Assembly (NCBI GenBank): GCA_016282145.1
Contig: JAEEJZ010000041.1
Location: 1 to 41,753, forward strand
Reading direction: 5' to 3'
Length of the DNA stretch: 41,753 nt
DNA from: Bacteroidales bacterium
GTDB taxonomy: Bacteria; Bacteroidota; Bacteroidia; Bacteroidales; UBA932
Under the pieces are notes generated by a model. It was not told the DNA's origin. It saw only the letters and a program-made list of their open reading frames with translations, and searched no databases. Made by a program: the position numbers and the translations under genes. This document shows positions 14,988 to 23,971 of this stretch, piece by piece (the first letter of the stretch is position 1; each line of letters opens with the position of its first letter).

Positions 14988-15407
14988 ATGTTACAACCCA
15001 AAAGAACCAAATTCAGAAGGGAACAAAAGAACCGCATGAAAGGAATGGCCCAGCGCGGCAATCAGCTCGCGTTCGGCTCCTTCGGTATCAAGACCCTGGA
15101 AAATTGTTGGCTTACCGCACAGCAGATTGAGGCCGCCCGTCAGGCGATCTCCCGTTACATGAACCGTGAGGGTCAGATCTGGATCCGCGTCTTCCCTGTG
15201 AAGCCCGTCACCAAGAAGCCTCTCGATACCCGTATGGGTAAAGGTAAGGGCGATCCCTACGGATTCGTCGCTCCCATCACGCCCGGCCGCATCCTCTTCG
15301 AGGCGGAAGGCGTGTCCCTGGAAATCGCCAAGGAGGCTATGCGTCTCGGCGCCAACAAGCTCCCCGTCGCCACCAAGTTCGTGGTCCGCAGGGATTATGT
15401 CGAATAA
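14988..15407 (+). CDS. rplP: 50S ribosomal protein L16
   Basis: L16 sits near the A-site and peptidyl-transferase region of the large subunit. The 139-residue product begins [19 protein letters not shown] and contains the conserved segments [15 protein letters not shown] and [20 protein letters not shown]. The length is normal. Normally it directly follows rpsC. Here it is about 13.8 kb downstream and leads the second half of the cluster. Confidence 0.98.
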   Translation: MLQPKRTKFRREQKNRMKGMAQRGNQLAFGSFGIKTLENCWLTAQQIEAARQAISRYMNREGQIWIRVFPVKPVTKKPLDTRMGKGKGDPYGFVAPITPGRILFEAEGVSLEIAKEAMRLGANKLPVATKFVVRRDYVE

Positions 15408-15425
15408 TTAAAGGAGAAAGAAAGA

Positions 15426-15620
15426 ATGAAAGCATCAGAAGCCCGCGAAATGTCCATCCAGGACCTGCGCGACCGTATTGAGGTCGAGAAAAGCAACCTC
15501 GACACGATGAAGATCAATCACGCGATTTCTCCGCTGGAAGACACTTCCAAAATCAAAAAGTCCAGAAGGGATATCGCTCTTATGATCACTATCCTTGCTG
15601 AAAAAGAAAAACAGAACTAA
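15426..15620 (+). CDS. rpmC: 50S ribosomal protein L29
   Basis: L29 lies at the exit of the peptide tunnel next to L23. The 64-residue coiled-coil protein starts MKASEAREMSIQDLRDRIEV and ends in a family-like helix (KKSRRDIALMITILAEKEKQ). A Shine-Dalgarno-like AGGAG at 15412-15416 precedes the ATG by nine bases. It stands between rplP and rpsQ as in other bacteria. Confidence 0.97.
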   Translation: MKASEAREMSIQDLRDRIEVEKSNLDTMKINHAISPLEDTSKIKKSRRDIALMITILAEKEKQN

Positions 15621-15632
15621 AAAGCAGAAGTT

Positions 15633-15887
15633 ATGGAAAGAAATCTTCGCAAGGAAAGAATGGGTGTCGTGGTCAGCAACAAGATGGACAAGACCATCGT
15701 GGTGGCCATCGAGGCCAAGGAGAAGCACCCTCTGTACGGCAAGTTCGTGAAGAAGACCACCAAGTTCGTCGCTCAGGATGAGAAGAACGAATGCGGTGTA
15801 GGTGACACCGTACGCATCATGGAGACCCGTCCTTTGTCCAAGACAAAGAACTGGAGATTAGTTGAAATCGTAGAAAAAGCAAAGTAG
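15633..15887 (+). CDS. rpsQ: 30S ribosomal protein S17
   Basis: S17 is a primary 16S rRNA-binding OB-fold protein. The 84-residue product has [20 protein letters not shown] near its start, then [20 protein letters not shown], and later [20 protein letters not shown], the S17 signature. It is four bases upstream of rplN. Confidence 0.98.
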   Translation: MERNLRKERMGVVVSNKMDKTIVVAIEAKEKHPLYGKFVKKTTKFVAQDEKNECGVGDTVRIMETRPLSKTKNWRLVEIVEKAK

Positions 15888-15891
15888 CCTT

Positions 15892-16257
15892 ATGATACAG
15901 CAGGAAACCCGTTTGCAGGTGGCCGACAACAGCGGCGCGAAGGAAGTCCTTTGCATCCGTGTGTTGGGCGGAACCCACCATCGTTATGCTACCGTGGGCG
16001 ACATGATTGTCGTCGCGGTCAAGAACGCCCTCCCCGGCGGTGACGCCAAGAAGGGGACGGTGTCGAAAGCAGTCGTGGTACGCACCAAGAAGGAAGTGCG
16101 CCGTCCCGACGGATCCTACATCCGCTTCGACGACAACGCCTGTGTCCTTCTCAACAATGCCGGCGAACTCCGCGGAACCCGTATTTTCGGTCCCGTCGCG
16201 AGGGAGCTGCGCGAGAACTACATGAAGATTGTTTCACTGGCACCGGAGGTCCTTTAA
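15892..16257 (+). CDS. rplN: 50S ribosomal protein L14
   Basis: L14 binds 23S rRNA and forms an intersubunit bridge. The 121-residue protein begins [20 protein letters not shown] and includes [20 protein letters not shown] near the end, both diagnostic. Its length matches the family. Confidence 0.98.
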   Translation: MIQQETRLQVADNSGAKEVLCIRVLGGTHHRYATVGDMIVVAVKNALPGGDAKKGTVSKAVVVRTKKEVRRPDGSYIRFDDNACVLLNNAGELRGTRIFGPVARELRENYMKIVSLAPEVL

Positions 16258-16263
16258 ACTAAA

Positions 16264-16587
16264 ATGTCTATGAAAAAGATACACATCAAGAAAGGTGACA
16301 CCGTGTATGTGAACGCCGGGAACGACAAGGGCAAGACCGGAAAGGTCCTCTCCGTCATCCCGTCCAAGGACCGCGCCATCGTTGAGGGCGTGAACATGGT
16401 CAGCAAGCACACCAAGCCGAACTCCAAGCAGCCTCAGGGCGGCATCGTCAAGCAGGAAGCCGGCATCCACATTTCCAACCTCAATCTTATCGATCCCCAG
16501 TCGAACAAGCCTACGCGCGTAGGTTATAAGATGGTGGACGGCAAGAAGGTCCGTTACGCTAAAAAATCCGGTGAGGAGATCAAGTAA
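16264..16587 (+). CDS. rplX: 50S ribosomal protein L24
   Basis: L24 initiates large-subunit assembly by binding the 5' end of 23S rRNA. The 107-residue protein carries an N-terminal KOW motif ([20 protein letters not shown]) followed by [20 protein letters not shown], typical of L24. An alternative ATG two codons inside (16270) is possible. Confidence 0.97.
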   Translation: MSMKKIHIKKGDTVYVNAGNDKGKTGKVLSVIPSKDRAIVEGVNMVSKHTKPNSKQPQGGIVKQEAGIHISNLNLIDPQSNKPTRVGYKMVDGKKVRYAKKSGEEIK

Positions 16588-16589
16588 TT

Positions 16590-17189
16590 ATGGCAAAGAC
16601 TAAGAAATCAGAAGCAGTTGTGGCGGCGGTTCCGTCCAACTACGTTCCTGCCTTGAAGAAGGTTTATAAGGAGCAGATCGTGGACCAGCTCATGAAGCAG
16701 TTCGGTTACACCACGGTCATGCAGGCCCCGAGGCTCGTCAAGATTACCTTGAACGAAGGCGTCGGCAGCGCTACTCAGGACAAGAAGATTGTCGAGGAAG
16801 CTGCGGCCGAACTTTCCCTCATCACCGGCCAGAAGGCGATTATCACCGCCTCCAAGAAAGACGTCTCCAACTTCAAGCTGCGCCGCGGCATGCCTATCGG
16901 CACCAAGGTGACGCTCCGTGACGTCAAGATGTACGAATTCCTGGAGAGGCTCATCCGTGTGGCCCTTCCCCGTATCCGCGACTTCAACGGCATCGCCGAG
17001 AAGATGGACGGACAGGGTAACTTCACCCTCGGTATCAAGGAGCAGATCATCTTCCCTGAAATCGACATCGACAAGAACCCCCGTATCCACGGTCTGGAAA
17101 TCACGTTCGTGACGACCGCCCGCACCGACGAGGAGTGCCACGCGCTGCTCGCCGCCTTCGGTCTGCCCTTCAAGAAACATAACAAATAA
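16590..17189 (+). CDS. rplE: 50S ribosomal protein L5
   Basis: L5 binds 5S rRNA and contacts P-site tRNA. The 199-residue protein has a short Lys/Ala-rich N-terminal extension (about 15 residues) before the conserved core starting YVPALKKVYKEQIVDQLM. Other family segments are KITLNEGVGSA, ASKKDVSNFKLRRGMPIGTK, and GIKEQIIFPEIDIDKNPRIH. It begins two bases after rplX. Confidence 0.98.
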   Translation: MAKTKKSEAVVAAVPSNYVPALKKVYKEQIVDQLMKQFGYTTVMQAPRLVKITLNEGVGSATQDKKIVEEAAAELSLITGQKAIITASKKDVSNFKLRRGMPIGTKVTLRDVKMYEFLERLIRVALPRIRDFNGIAEKMDGQGNFTLGIKEQIIFPEIDIDKNPRIHGLEITFVTTARTDEECHALLAAFGLPFKKHNK

Positions 17190-17195
17190 GATACT

Positions 17196-17465
17196 ATGGC
17201 TAAAGAATCGATGAAAGCCCGCGAAGTAAAGCGCGCTAAACTGGTTGCGAAGTACGCAGAAAAGAGGAAGGCTCTCAAGGAGGCCGGTGACTGGGCCGCC
17301 CTGGACAAACTTCCCAAGAATGCTTCCCCGGTACGCCTTCATAACCGCTGCTCCCTTACGGGACGTCCCAAGGGCTATATGAGGGCCTTCGGCCTGAGCC
17401 GTATTCAGTTCCGTGAGATGGCCTCCAACGGCCTTATCCCGGGCGTCAAGAAGGCAAGTTGGTAA
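17196..17465 (+). CDS. rpsN: 30S ribosomal protein S14, zinc-free form
   Basis: S14 is in the head of the small subunit near the decoding site. The 89-residue protein is the long form. Its C-terminal half ([20 protein letters not shown]) has a single Cys rather than the CxxC pairs of the zinc-binding short form. It is therefore predicted not to need zinc. Its position between rplE and rpsH is canonical. Confidence 0.97.
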   Translation: MAKESMKAREVKRAKLVAKYAEKRKALKEAGDWAALDKLPKNASPVRLHNRCSLTGRPKGYMRAFGLSRIQFREMASNGLIPGVKKASW

Positions 17466-17483
17466 TTCAAAAAGAGAAACGAT

Positions 17484-17879
17484 ATGACTGATCCCATTGC
17501 AGATTATCTCACCAGGATCCGCAACGCTTATATGGCGGGCAAGAAGGTCGTCGAGATCCCTTCGTCCAAGATGAAGGAAGGTCTGACCAAGATCCTCTGC
17601 GAGAAAGGATACATCCTCAGCTACAAGGTAGTCGAGGGAACTCCTTACAACACCATCAAAATCGCCCTCAAGTACCATCCCCAGACCAAGATGGCGGCCA
17701 TCAAGAAGATTGAAAGGGTCTCCACTCCGGGTCTCCGCCGGTACACCGACGTGAAGGATATGCCCCGCGTCCTGAACGGACTCGGCATCGCCGTCATCTC
17801 CACGTCCAAGGGCCTCGTTACCGACAAGGAAGCCAGGGAAATGGGCGTCGGCGGCGAAGTGATTTGTTACGTATATTAA
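17484..17879 (+). CDS. rpsH: 30S ribosomal protein S8
   Basis: S8 binds the central domain of 16S rRNA and in Escherichia coli also represses its own operon. The 131-residue protein starts MTDPIADYLTRIRNAYMAGK and ends with the family's STSKGLVTDKEAREMGVGGE near the C-terminus. Whether it autoregulates here cannot be read from the sequence. Confidence 0.98.
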   Translation: MTDPIADYLTRIRNAYMAGKKVVEIPSSKMKEGLTKILCEKGYILSYKVVEGTPYNTIKIALKYHPQTKMAAIKKIERVSTPGLRRYTDVKDMPRVLNGLGIAVISTSKGLVTDKEAREMGVGGEVICYVY

Positions 17880-17897
17880 TTTAAATCATTTTATTGA

Positions 17898-18458
17898 ATG
17901 TCACGAATTGGTAAATTGCCTGTAAGCCTTCCGTCCGGTGTCAGCGTTTCGCTCGAGGCCGGCAACGTGGTGAAGGTTAAAGGACCTCTCGGTGAAATGT
18001 GCCAGAAAGTCGATCCCGACATCAAGGTCACCGTTGAGGACAATCAGATCAAGTTCGAGCGCCCGACCGACCTCCCGCGCCACCGTTCTATGCACGGTCT
18101 CTACCGTGCCCTGGTGCACAACATGGTCGTCGGTGTGTCCGAAGGTTTCACTACCCGTCAGGAACTGGTCGGTGTTGGGTTCCGTGTAGCTCAGCAGGGC
18201 CAGCTTCTTATTTTCTCCCTCGGATTCTCCCACGACATCCACTTCCTCCTTCCCAAGGAGGTCAGTGCCGATGTCCCCCAGGTCAAGAAGGGCGAGAACC
18301 CCGTTCTCGTGCTCAAGAGCTGCGACAAGCAGCTGGTCGGCCAGGTAGCGGCCAAGATCCGTTCCTTCCGTAAGCCTGAACCTTATAAGGGCAAGGGTAT
18401 CAAGTTCGTCGGTGAGCAGCTCCGCCGCAAGGCCGGTAAGACCGCAGCCGCTAAATAA
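17898..18458 (+). CDS. rplF: 50S ribosomal protein L6
   Basis: L6 lies near the factor-binding site of the large subunit. The 186-residue protein starts MSRIGKLPVSLPSGVSVSLE. Its C-terminal L6 repeat contains KIRSFRKPEPYKGKGIKFVG, the family signature. Confidence 0.98.
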   Translation: MSRIGKLPVSLPSGVSVSLEAGNVVKVKGPLGEMCQKVDPDIKVTVEDNQIKFERPTDLPRHRSMHGLYRALVHNMVVGVSEGFTTRQELVGVGFRVAQQGQLLIFSLGFSHDIHFLLPKEVSADVPQVKKGENPVLVLKSCDKQLVGQVAAKIRSFRKPEPYKGKGIKFVGEQLRRKAGKTAAAK

Positions 18459-18474
18459 TTAGGAGGATACAATT

Positions 18475-18837
18475 ATGGCACTTTCAAGAATAGAAAGAAG
18501 AAAAAGGATTCACTACCGTATCCGCAAGCATGTGAACGGAACGGCCGAGCGTCCCCGCATGGTCGTCTTCCGCAGCAACAAGCAGATCTATGTCCAGGTG
18601 ATTGACGACGTGCAGGGCAAGACCCTCGCCGCCGCTTCCTCCCTGGAGAAAGAGCTCGCCGCCGCCTGCAAAGGCAAGACCGGTATCGAGGCTGCCGCGA
18701 TCGTCGGCAAGGCCATCGCCGAGCGCGCCCTTGCCAAGGGGATTACCACCATTTCCTTTGACCGTGGAGGTTACCTCTTCCACGGCCGGGTCAAGAGTTT
18801 GGCAGACGCAGCCCGCGAAGGCGGTCTCGTATTCTAA
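18475..18837 (+). CDS. rplR: 50S ribosomal protein L18
   Basis: L18 binds 5S rRNA together with L5. The 120-residue protein has [20 protein letters not shown] near the start and [20 protein letters not shown] near the end, as expected. A full AGGAGG sits at 18461-18466, eight bases before the ATG. That is a strong Shine-Dalgarno for a phylum that usually lacks one. Confidence 0.98.
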   Translation: MALSRIERRKRIHYRIRKHVNGTAERPRMVVFRSNKQIYVQVIDDVQGKTLAAASSLEKELAAACKGKTGIEAAAIVGKAIAERALAKGITTISFDRGGYLFHGRVKSLADAAREGGLVF

Positions 18838-18848
18838 CAGAAACGACT

Positions 18849-19367
18849 ATGGCAAATACGAATGTAAAAAGAGTAAAGACCTCTGACCTTGAGCTCAAGG
18901 ACAGGCTGGTCGCCATCCAGAGGGTTACCAAGGTGACCAAGGGTGGTCGTCACTTCCGCTTTGCGGCCATTGTTGTCGTGGGCGACGAAAACGGTGTCGT
19001 CGGTTACGGCCTGGGCAAGGCCAACGAGGTTACCGCTGCGATTGCAAAGGGTGTCGAGGACGCGAAGAAGAATCTCGTCAAGATTCCCATCATCAACTCC
19101 ACCATCCCGCACGAGCAGGAGTCCAAGTTCGGCGGTTCCCGCGTGTTCATGAAGCCCGCGGCCCCCGGTACCGGTGTCAAGGCCGGTGGTGCTATGCGTG
19201 CCGTGTTCGAGTCCGCGGGTGTGCAGAACGTTCTGGCGAAGTCCAAGGGTTCTTCCAACCCTCACAACCTCGTCAAGGCGACCGTCACCGCGCTCACCGA
19301 AATGCGTGACGCGTACACCGTCGCCGGTCTGCGCGGAGTCCCTATGTCCAAGGTATTCAACGGATAG
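18849..19367 (+). CDS. rpsE: 30S ribosomal protein S5
   Basis: S5 is part of the mRNA entry region and influences decoding fidelity. The 172-residue protein has the double-stranded RNA-binding N-terminal domain ([20 protein letters not shown]) and the C-terminal segment [20 protein letters not shown], both family signatures. Confidence 0.98.
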   Translation: MANTNVKRVKTSDLELKDRLVAIQRVTKVTKGGRHFRFAAIVVVGDENGVVGYGLGKANEVTAAIAKGVEDAKKNLVKIPIINSTIPHEQESKFGGSRVFMKPAAPGTGVKAGGAMRAVFESAGVQNVLAKSKGSSNPHNLVKATVTALTEMRDAYTVAGLRGVPMSKVFNG

Positions 19368-19378
19368 GAGGAAGCGTT

Positions 19379-19561
19379 ATGGCAAAGTACAGAATTACCC
19401 AGATCGTCAGCAGCAACGGCGAAACCAAGCGCCAGAAGGACAACCTTCGTTGCCTCGGCGTGCGCCGCATGCATCAGACCGTAGAGGTCGAGAAGACCCC
19501 CGTCTCCACCGGTATGGTGGCGAAGGTGGCCCACCTCTGCAAAGTTGAAGAAATTGATTAA
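19379..19561 (+). CDS. rpmD: 50S ribosomal protein L30
   Basis: The 60-residue protein is the bacterial L30 form, with TQIVSSNGETKRQKDNLRCL followed by the conserved LRRMHQTVE-like segment. A perfect AGGAGG (19366-19371) overlaps the rpsE stop and precedes the ATG by seven bases. Confidence 0.96.
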   Translation: MAKYRITQIVSSNGETKRQKDNLRCLGVRRMHQTVEVEKTPVSTGMVAKVAHLCKVEEID

Positions 19562-19574
19562 GGAGGGTCCAACG

Positions 19575-20021
19575 ATGAAACTTGAAAATTTGACTCCCGC
19601 TAAAGGTTCGACCAAATCCGTCAAGCGCGTAGGTCGCGGCCAGGGCTCCGGTAAGGGCGGCACCGCCACCCGCGGAACCAAGGGTGCGCAGGCGCGTGCC
19701 GGTTACGAACACAAGATTGGATTCGAAGGTGGCCAGATGCCGATTCAGAGGCGTCTTCCCAAGTTCGGATTCAAAAACCCCAACCGCGTGGAATATCAGG
19801 CCGTCAACCTGAGCTCCATCCAGGCCATCGCCGAGAAGAACGGTGCAGCTACCGTGAATCCCGATGATTTCAAGGCTGCCGGACTGGCCGCCAAGACCGA
19901 CCTGGTCAAGGTGCTCGGCAACGGCGAGATCAGCCTGGCCGTCGAGGTGGTCGCCAACGCGTTCTCCAAGAGCGCCATCGCGAAAATCGAGGCAGCAGGT
20001 GGAAAGGCTACCGTAATCTAA
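19575..20021 (+). CDS. rplO: 50S ribosomal protein L15
   Basis: L15 is a late-assembling large-subunit protein with a long Gly-rich N-terminal extension. The 148-residue product begins MKLENLTPAKGSTKSVKRVG and has the Gly/Arg-rich stretch GRGQGSGKGGTATRGTKGAQ. The ATG at 19575 is chosen over an in-frame start at 19545, because it follows AGGAGG (19561-19566) by eight bases and matches the family's N-terminus. Confidence 0.97.
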   Translation: MKLENLTPAKGSTKSVKRVGRGQGSGKGGTATRGTKGAQARAGYEHKIGFEGGQMPIQRRLPKFGFKNPNRVEYQAVNLSSIQAIAEKNGAATVNPDDFKAAGLAAKTDLVKVLGNGEISLAVEVVANAFSKSAIAKIEAAGGKATVI

Positions 20022-20028
20022 GTAAAGT

Positions 20029-21363
20029 ATGAAGTTCGTAGAGACTATCAAGAACATCTTCAAGATTGAAGAACTCCGTAAGCGGATCGTCTACACGTTG
20101 CTGCTGGTCCTGGTTTACCGTTTCGGCTGCTTCGTGGTGCTTCCCGGCATCGACGCTTCCATGCTCGCGGGGCTCCAGGGGAGCACGCAGGAAGGCCTTG
20201 TCGGCCTCCTGAACATGTTCTCCGGAGGTGCCTTCGGCAACGCTTCGATCTTTGCGCTGGGAGTGATGCCCTACATTTCGGCATCCATCGTCATCCAGCT
20301 GCTGGGTGTTTTCGTCCCTTATTTCCGCAAACTCCAGATGGAGGGCGAAAGCGGACGCAAGAAGATGAATCAGCTGACGCGTTATCTGACCATCCTGATC
20401 ATCTGCATCCAGGCTCCCGCGTACCTTACTTCCATTCACTCCCAGATTCCCGGCGAGGCCTTCGTGGCCGTACGCAGGCTGGGTTGGAGCAGTTTTGTCT
20501 TCAACCTCGTCTCCACGGTTATCCTGATGGCCGGTTCGATGTTCGTGATGTGGCTCGGTGAGCGTATCACCGACCGCGGTATCGGCAACGGTATCTCCCT
20601 GATCATCATGATCGGTATCGTCGCGCGTCTGCCCTATGCCCTCGCAGCCGAAATCGGCGAGAAGGTGGCTGCCACCAACGGCGGTTTCCTCCTGCTGATT
20701 GTCGAGTTCCTGATCTGGTTCTTCGTCATCATCGCTGCGATCGCGCTCGTGCAGGCTGTCCGCAAGGTGCCTGTGCAGTATGCCAAGCGGGTGATCGGCA
20801 ACCGCCAGTACGGTGGTGTCCGCCAGTACATCCCCCTCAAGGTCAATGCTGCCGGCGTTATGCCTATCATCTTCGCCCAGGCCCTGATGCTCTTCCCCAT
20901 CCTGTTCTCGCAGTGGGATTCCACGCGCGGACTGGCTGCGACCCTGAGCAACTACACGGGTTTCTGGTATAACTTCATTTTCGCACTGCTCGTCATTGTG
21001 TTTACCTATTTCTATACTGCGGTCACCGTGAACCCCACGATGATGGCGGAGAATATCAAGCAGAATGGCGGGTTCATCCCCGGAGTAAAGCCCGGCAAGA
21101 AGACCGCGGAGAAGCTCGACTCCATCATGTCGAGAATCACCCTCCCCGGTGCCGTCTTCCTGGCCATGATTTCCATACTTCCGGCATTTGCGATGATTTT
21201 CGGAATCAACAACCAGTTCGCGAGCTTCTACGGCGGTACGTCGCTGCTGATTCTCGTGGGTGTCGTCCTGGATACGCTGCAGCAGATTGACAGCTACCTC
21301 CTGGTGCGCCACTACGACGGTCTGATGAAGACCGGTCGTCTGGTCGGACGTTCCGGTATGTAA
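20029..21363 (+). CDS. secY: Protein translocase channel subunit SecY
   Basis: SecY forms the protein-conducting channel in the inner membrane. The 444-residue protein has ten predicted membrane segments. It carries the family motifs GIDASMLAG (plug region), MPYISASIVIQLL near residues 82-94, ERITDRGIGNGISLIIMIGI near residues 178-197 and VNAAGVMPIIFAQ. It starts seven bases after rplO and ends 21 before map, the standard spc-operon order. A slightly lower hydrophilic loop content than E. coli SecY is within family range. Confidence 0.98.
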   Translation: MKFVETIKNIFKIEELRKRIVYTLLLVLVYRFGCFVVLPGIDASMLAGLQGSTQEGLVGLLNMFSGGAFGNASIFALGVMPYISASIVIQLLGVFVPYFRKLQMEGESGRKKMNQLTRYLTILIICIQAPAYLTSIHSQIPGEAFVAVRRLGWSSFVFNLVSTVILMAGSMFVMWLGERITDRGIGNGISLIIMIGIVARLPYALAAEIGEKVAATNGGFLLLIVEFLIWFFVIIAAIALVQAVRKVPVQYAKRVIGNRQYGGVRQYIPLKVNAAGVMPIIFAQALMLFPILFSQWDSTRGLAATLSNYTGFWYNFIFALLVIVFTYFYTAVTVNPTMMAENIKQNGGFIPGVKPGKKTAEKLDSIMSRITLPGAVFLAMISILPAFAMIFGINNQFASFYGGTSLLILVGVVLDTLQQIDSYLLVRHYDGLMKTGRLVGRSGM

Positions 21364-21384
21364 TTCCTAGCAAGACAAAGTAGG

Positions 21385-22164
21385 ATGATTAAGCCCAAGA
21401 CCGAAGAAGAGATCGCGCTGCTCAGGGAAAATGCACTCATCGTCTCCAAGACGCTGGGTGAAGTCGGCAAGGCAGTAGCCCCCGGTGTAACGACCGCGGA
21501 GCTCTGCAAGCTTGCCGACACCTGCATCCGTGATCACGGGGCCATTCCCAGCTTCCTCGGTTTCGAAGGCTTCCCCGCAGCCATTTGCGCGTCGGTGAAC
21601 GATGTGGTGGTCCACGGTTTCCCGTCGGACTACGTGCTCCAGGAGGGCGACATCGTCACCACCGACATCGGCACGCTCTACAAGGGGTATAACGGCGATT
21701 CCGCGTACACCTTCCCCGTCGGGGAGGTGGACGCGAAAACGCAGAAACTCCTCGACGTGACGAAGGCGTCCCTGTACAAGGGCATCGAAGCGGCTGTTGC
21801 GGGTGCTCGCGTCGGCGATATCGGATACGCGGTGCAATCGTACGTCGAATCATTCGGTTTTTCCGTGGTCCGCGAACTCGAAGGCCACGGCATCGGCCGG
21901 GAGATGCATGAGAATCCGGGCGTGCCCAACTACGGGCGCCGGGGTCATGGTCCGAGGCTGATGGACGGAATGGTCATTTGTATCGAACCCATGGTCAATG
22001 CCGGGGGACGGGGTGTGTACCTTGATAAGAATCAATGGGCCGTCCATACCGCTGACCGCAGCAATTCGGCACATTTCGAACTGACGGTTGTTGTCCGTAA
22101 GGGCCACGCGGAGCAGTTGTCCACTTTCGATTTTATAGAGAAGGATGGCAAGATTAAATTTTAA
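21385..22164 (+). CDS. map: Methionine aminopeptidase, type I
   Basis: The enzyme removes the initiator Met from nascent proteins in the cytoplasm. The 259-residue protein shows the five metal ligands in order. These are two Asp in TTDIGTLYKGYNGDSAYTF, a His in LEGHGIGREMHENPG, a Glu in MVICIEPMVNAGG, and a Glu in AHFELTVVV. The substrate-binding His lies in NDVVVHGFP near residue 77. It follows secY directly, which is a classical bacterial arrangement. Confidence 0.97.
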   Translation: MIKPKTEEEIALLRENALIVSKTLGEVGKAVAPGVTTAELCKLADTCIRDHGAIPSFLGFEGFPAAICASVNDVVVHGFPSDYVLQEGDIVTTDIGTLYKGYNGDSAYTFPVGEVDAKTQKLLDVTKASLYKGIEAAVAGARVGDIGYAVQSYVESFGFSVVRELEGHGIGREMHENPGVPNYGRRGHGPRLMDGMVICIEPMVNAGGRGVYLDKNQWAVHTADRSNSAHFELTVVVRKGHAEQLSTFDFIEKDGKIKF

Positions 22165-22176
22165 AGTGTTATTTCT

Positions 22177-22395
22177 ATGTCCAAACAAGTAGCGATAGAA
22201 CAAGACGGAAAGGTGATCGAGACCCTTCCTAACGCTATGTTCAAGGTGGAACTCGAAAACGGTCACGTCCTGCTCTGCAACATCTCCGGAAAGATGCGGA
22301 TGCACTTCATCCACATCCTCCTCGGAGACAAAGTGCGGGTGGAAATTTCACCTTATGATTTGACCAAAGGCAGAATATCTTTCAGATACAAATAA
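22177..22395 (+). CDS. infA: Translation initiation factor IF-1
   Basis: IF-1 binds the ribosomal A site during initiation. The 72-residue protein is a single OB fold, with [20 protein letters not shown], then [19 protein letters not shown], then [15 protein letters not shown]. The length is exact for the family and it sits between map and rpmJ as usual. Confidence 0.98.
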   Translation: MSKQVAIEQDGKVIETLPNAMFKVELENGHVLLCNISGKMRMHFIHILLGDKVRVEISPYDLTKGRISFRYK

Positions 22396-22406
22396 AAATT
22401 ATCGAT

Positions 22407-22523
22407 ATGAAAGTCAAAACATCCATCAAGAAGCGCAGCGAAGATTGCAAAATCGTCAGACGCAAAGGCCGCCTGTACGTAATCTGCAAGAAGAACCCCA
22501 AGTTCAAGATGCGCCAGGGTTAA
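22407..22523 (+). CDS. rpmJ: 50S ribosomal protein L36
   Basis: This 38-codon gene reads [20 protein letters not shown] at its start and [11 protein letters not shown] at its end, matching L36. Zinc-binding L36 uses three cysteines and a histidine at about positions 11, 14, 27 and 33. Here positions 14 and 27 are Cys but 11 is Ser and 33 is Phe, so zinc is unlikely to bind. This is a zinc-independent type that keeps two residual cysteines. It starts 11 bases after infA. Confidence 0.95.
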   Translation: MKVKTSIKKRSEDCKIVRRKGRLYVICKKNPKFKMRQG

Positions 22524-22553
22524 TTTTAAGTAACAAATTAAGTTAGTATAATT

Positions 22554-22931
22554 ATGGCAAGAATAGCCGGTGTTGATTTACCCAACAACAAAAGAGGAGA
22601 GATAGGCCTGACCTATATCTTCGGTATCGGACGCAGCTCCGCCAAAAAGATCCTCGAAGAGTGCGGAATCGACGAAAGCATCAAGGTCGGGGACTGGAAC
22701 GACGAGCAGATTGCGAAGATCCGTGCCAAAATCAATGAGGAGTACAAGATCGAAGGTGAACTTCGTTCCTCCGTCCAGATGGACATCAAGCGCTTGATGG
22801 ACATCGGTTGCTACCGTGGCATCCGCCACCGTGCGGGCCTTCCCGTTCGCGGCCAGAGCACCAAGAACAATGCCCGTACCCGTAAGGGAAAGAAGAAGAC
22901 CGTTGCCAACAAGAAGAAAGCGACCAAGTAA
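22554..22931 (+). CDS. rpsM: 30S ribosomal protein S13
   Basis: S13 contacts the large subunit and P-site tRNA. The 125-residue protein begins [20 protein letters not shown] and contains [20 protein letters not shown], the family signature. The C-terminal tail is Lys-rich. It heads the alpha-operon-type genes. Confidence 0.98.
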   Translation: MARIAGVDLPNNKRGEIGLTYIFGIGRSSAKKILEECGIDESIKVGDWNDEQIAKIRAKINEEYKIEGELRSSVQMDIKRLMDIGCYRGIRHRAGLPVRGQSTKNNARTRKGKKKTVANKKKATK

Positions 22932-22944
22932 AAATTGATGAATT

Positions 22945-23331
22945 ATGGCAAAGAAAACTACAACATCCAAGAGGGTTGTCAAGGTTGAAGCTTATGGCGA
23001 GGCCCATATTTCATCGACCTTCAACAACGTCATCGTTTCGCTCACCAACGCCCAGGGCCAGGTCATCAGCTGGGGCTCCGCAGGCAAGTGCGGTTTCCGC
23101 GGTTCCAAGAAGAACACGCCCTATGCCGCCCAGATGGCTGCAGAAGACGCCTCCAAGACCGCTTATGATGCCGGTCTGCGCAGGGTGAAGTGCTATGTGA
23201 AGGGTCCCGGCTCCGGTCGTGAGTCCGCTATCCGTACCATCAACAACGCGGGTATCATCGTGACTGAGATCGTGGACGTCACCCCGATGCCCCACAATGG
23301 TTGCAGACCGAAAGGCCGTCGTAAAGTTTAA
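22945..23331 (+). CDS. rpsK: 30S ribosomal protein S11
   Basis: S11 forms part of the platform near the E site. The 128-residue protein has the segments [20 protein letters not shown] and [20 protein letters not shown], and ends [18 protein letters not shown], all diagnostic. Confidence 0.98.
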   Translation: MAKKTTTSKRVVKVEAYGEAHISSTFNNVIVSLTNAQGQVISWGSAGKCGFRGSKKNTPYAAQMAAEDASKTAYDAGLRRVKCYVKGPGSGRESAIRTINNAGIIVTEIVDVTPMPHNGCRPKGRRKV

Positions 23332-23349
23332 CCTTAAAAAGAAGTTACC

Positions 23350-23952
23350 ATGGCAAGATATACCGGTCCGAGTACCAAAATCGCCCGTAAGTTCGGTGAA
23401 CCCATTTTCGGTTCCGACAAATATTTTGAGAAGAGAAACTTCCCTCCGGGACAGCATGGCCTGGCTTCCAAGCGCAAGAAGCAGAAGGAGTATGGCGTGC
23501 AGCTGAAGGAGAAGCAGAAAGTGAAGTATATGTACGGTGTGCTCGAGCGTCAGTTCCACAACACCTACGACAAGGCTTCCCGTATGGCCGGCCAGAAGGG
23601 AGAGAACCTCATCCTCCTGCTCGAGTCCCGTCTGGACAACGTCGTGTACCGTATGGGCATCGCTCCCACCCGTGCCGCGGCGCGTCAGCTCGTCTCCCAT
23701 CATCACATCACCCTGAACGGCAATGTCTGCAGCATCCCTTCCACCATCGTGAAGGCGGGTGACAGCGTCGCCGTCCGTGAGCGTTCCAAGAGCCTGGAGG
23801 TTATCCAGAAGAGTGTGGCGTCGGTCAACAAGTATTCCTGGCTCGAATTCGACACCAAGACCCTCGTCGGCAAGTTCCTCAACCTGCCTACCCGTGCCGA
23901 AGTTCCCGAGAGCATCAATGAGCAGTTGATCGTTGACCTCTACTCCAAGTAA
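23350..23952 (+). CDS. rpsD: 30S ribosomal protein S4
   Basis: S4 nucleates small-subunit assembly and affects decoding fidelity. The 200-residue protein starts [20 protein letters not shown]. It has an S4 RNA-binding domain from about residue 90 ([20 protein letters not shown], then [20 protein letters not shown]). The N-terminal zinc-ligand cysteines found in some S4 proteins are absent. Confidence 0.98.
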   Translation: MARYTGPSTKIARKFGEPIFGSDKYFEKRNFPPGQHGLASKRKKQKEYGVQLKEKQKVKYMYGVLERQFHNTYDKASRMAGQKGENLILLLESRLDNVVYRMGIAPTRAAARQLVSHHHITLNGNVCSIPSTIVKAGDSVAVRERSKSLEVIQKSVASVNKYSWLEFDTKTLVGKFLNLPTRAEVPESINEQLIVDLYSK

Positions 23953-23971
23953 CCTTAAAGACCAAAACATC

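Noticed and set aside
16608..17678. 356-codon minus-strand frame across rplE, rpsN and rpsH
   Set aside because: It is antisense to three conserved ribosomal genes and resembles no known protein.
20008..21312. 434-codon minus-strand frame opposite secY
   Set aside because: The translation is rich in His, Asp and Gln as expected from antisense reading of membrane-protein codons. secY is certain.
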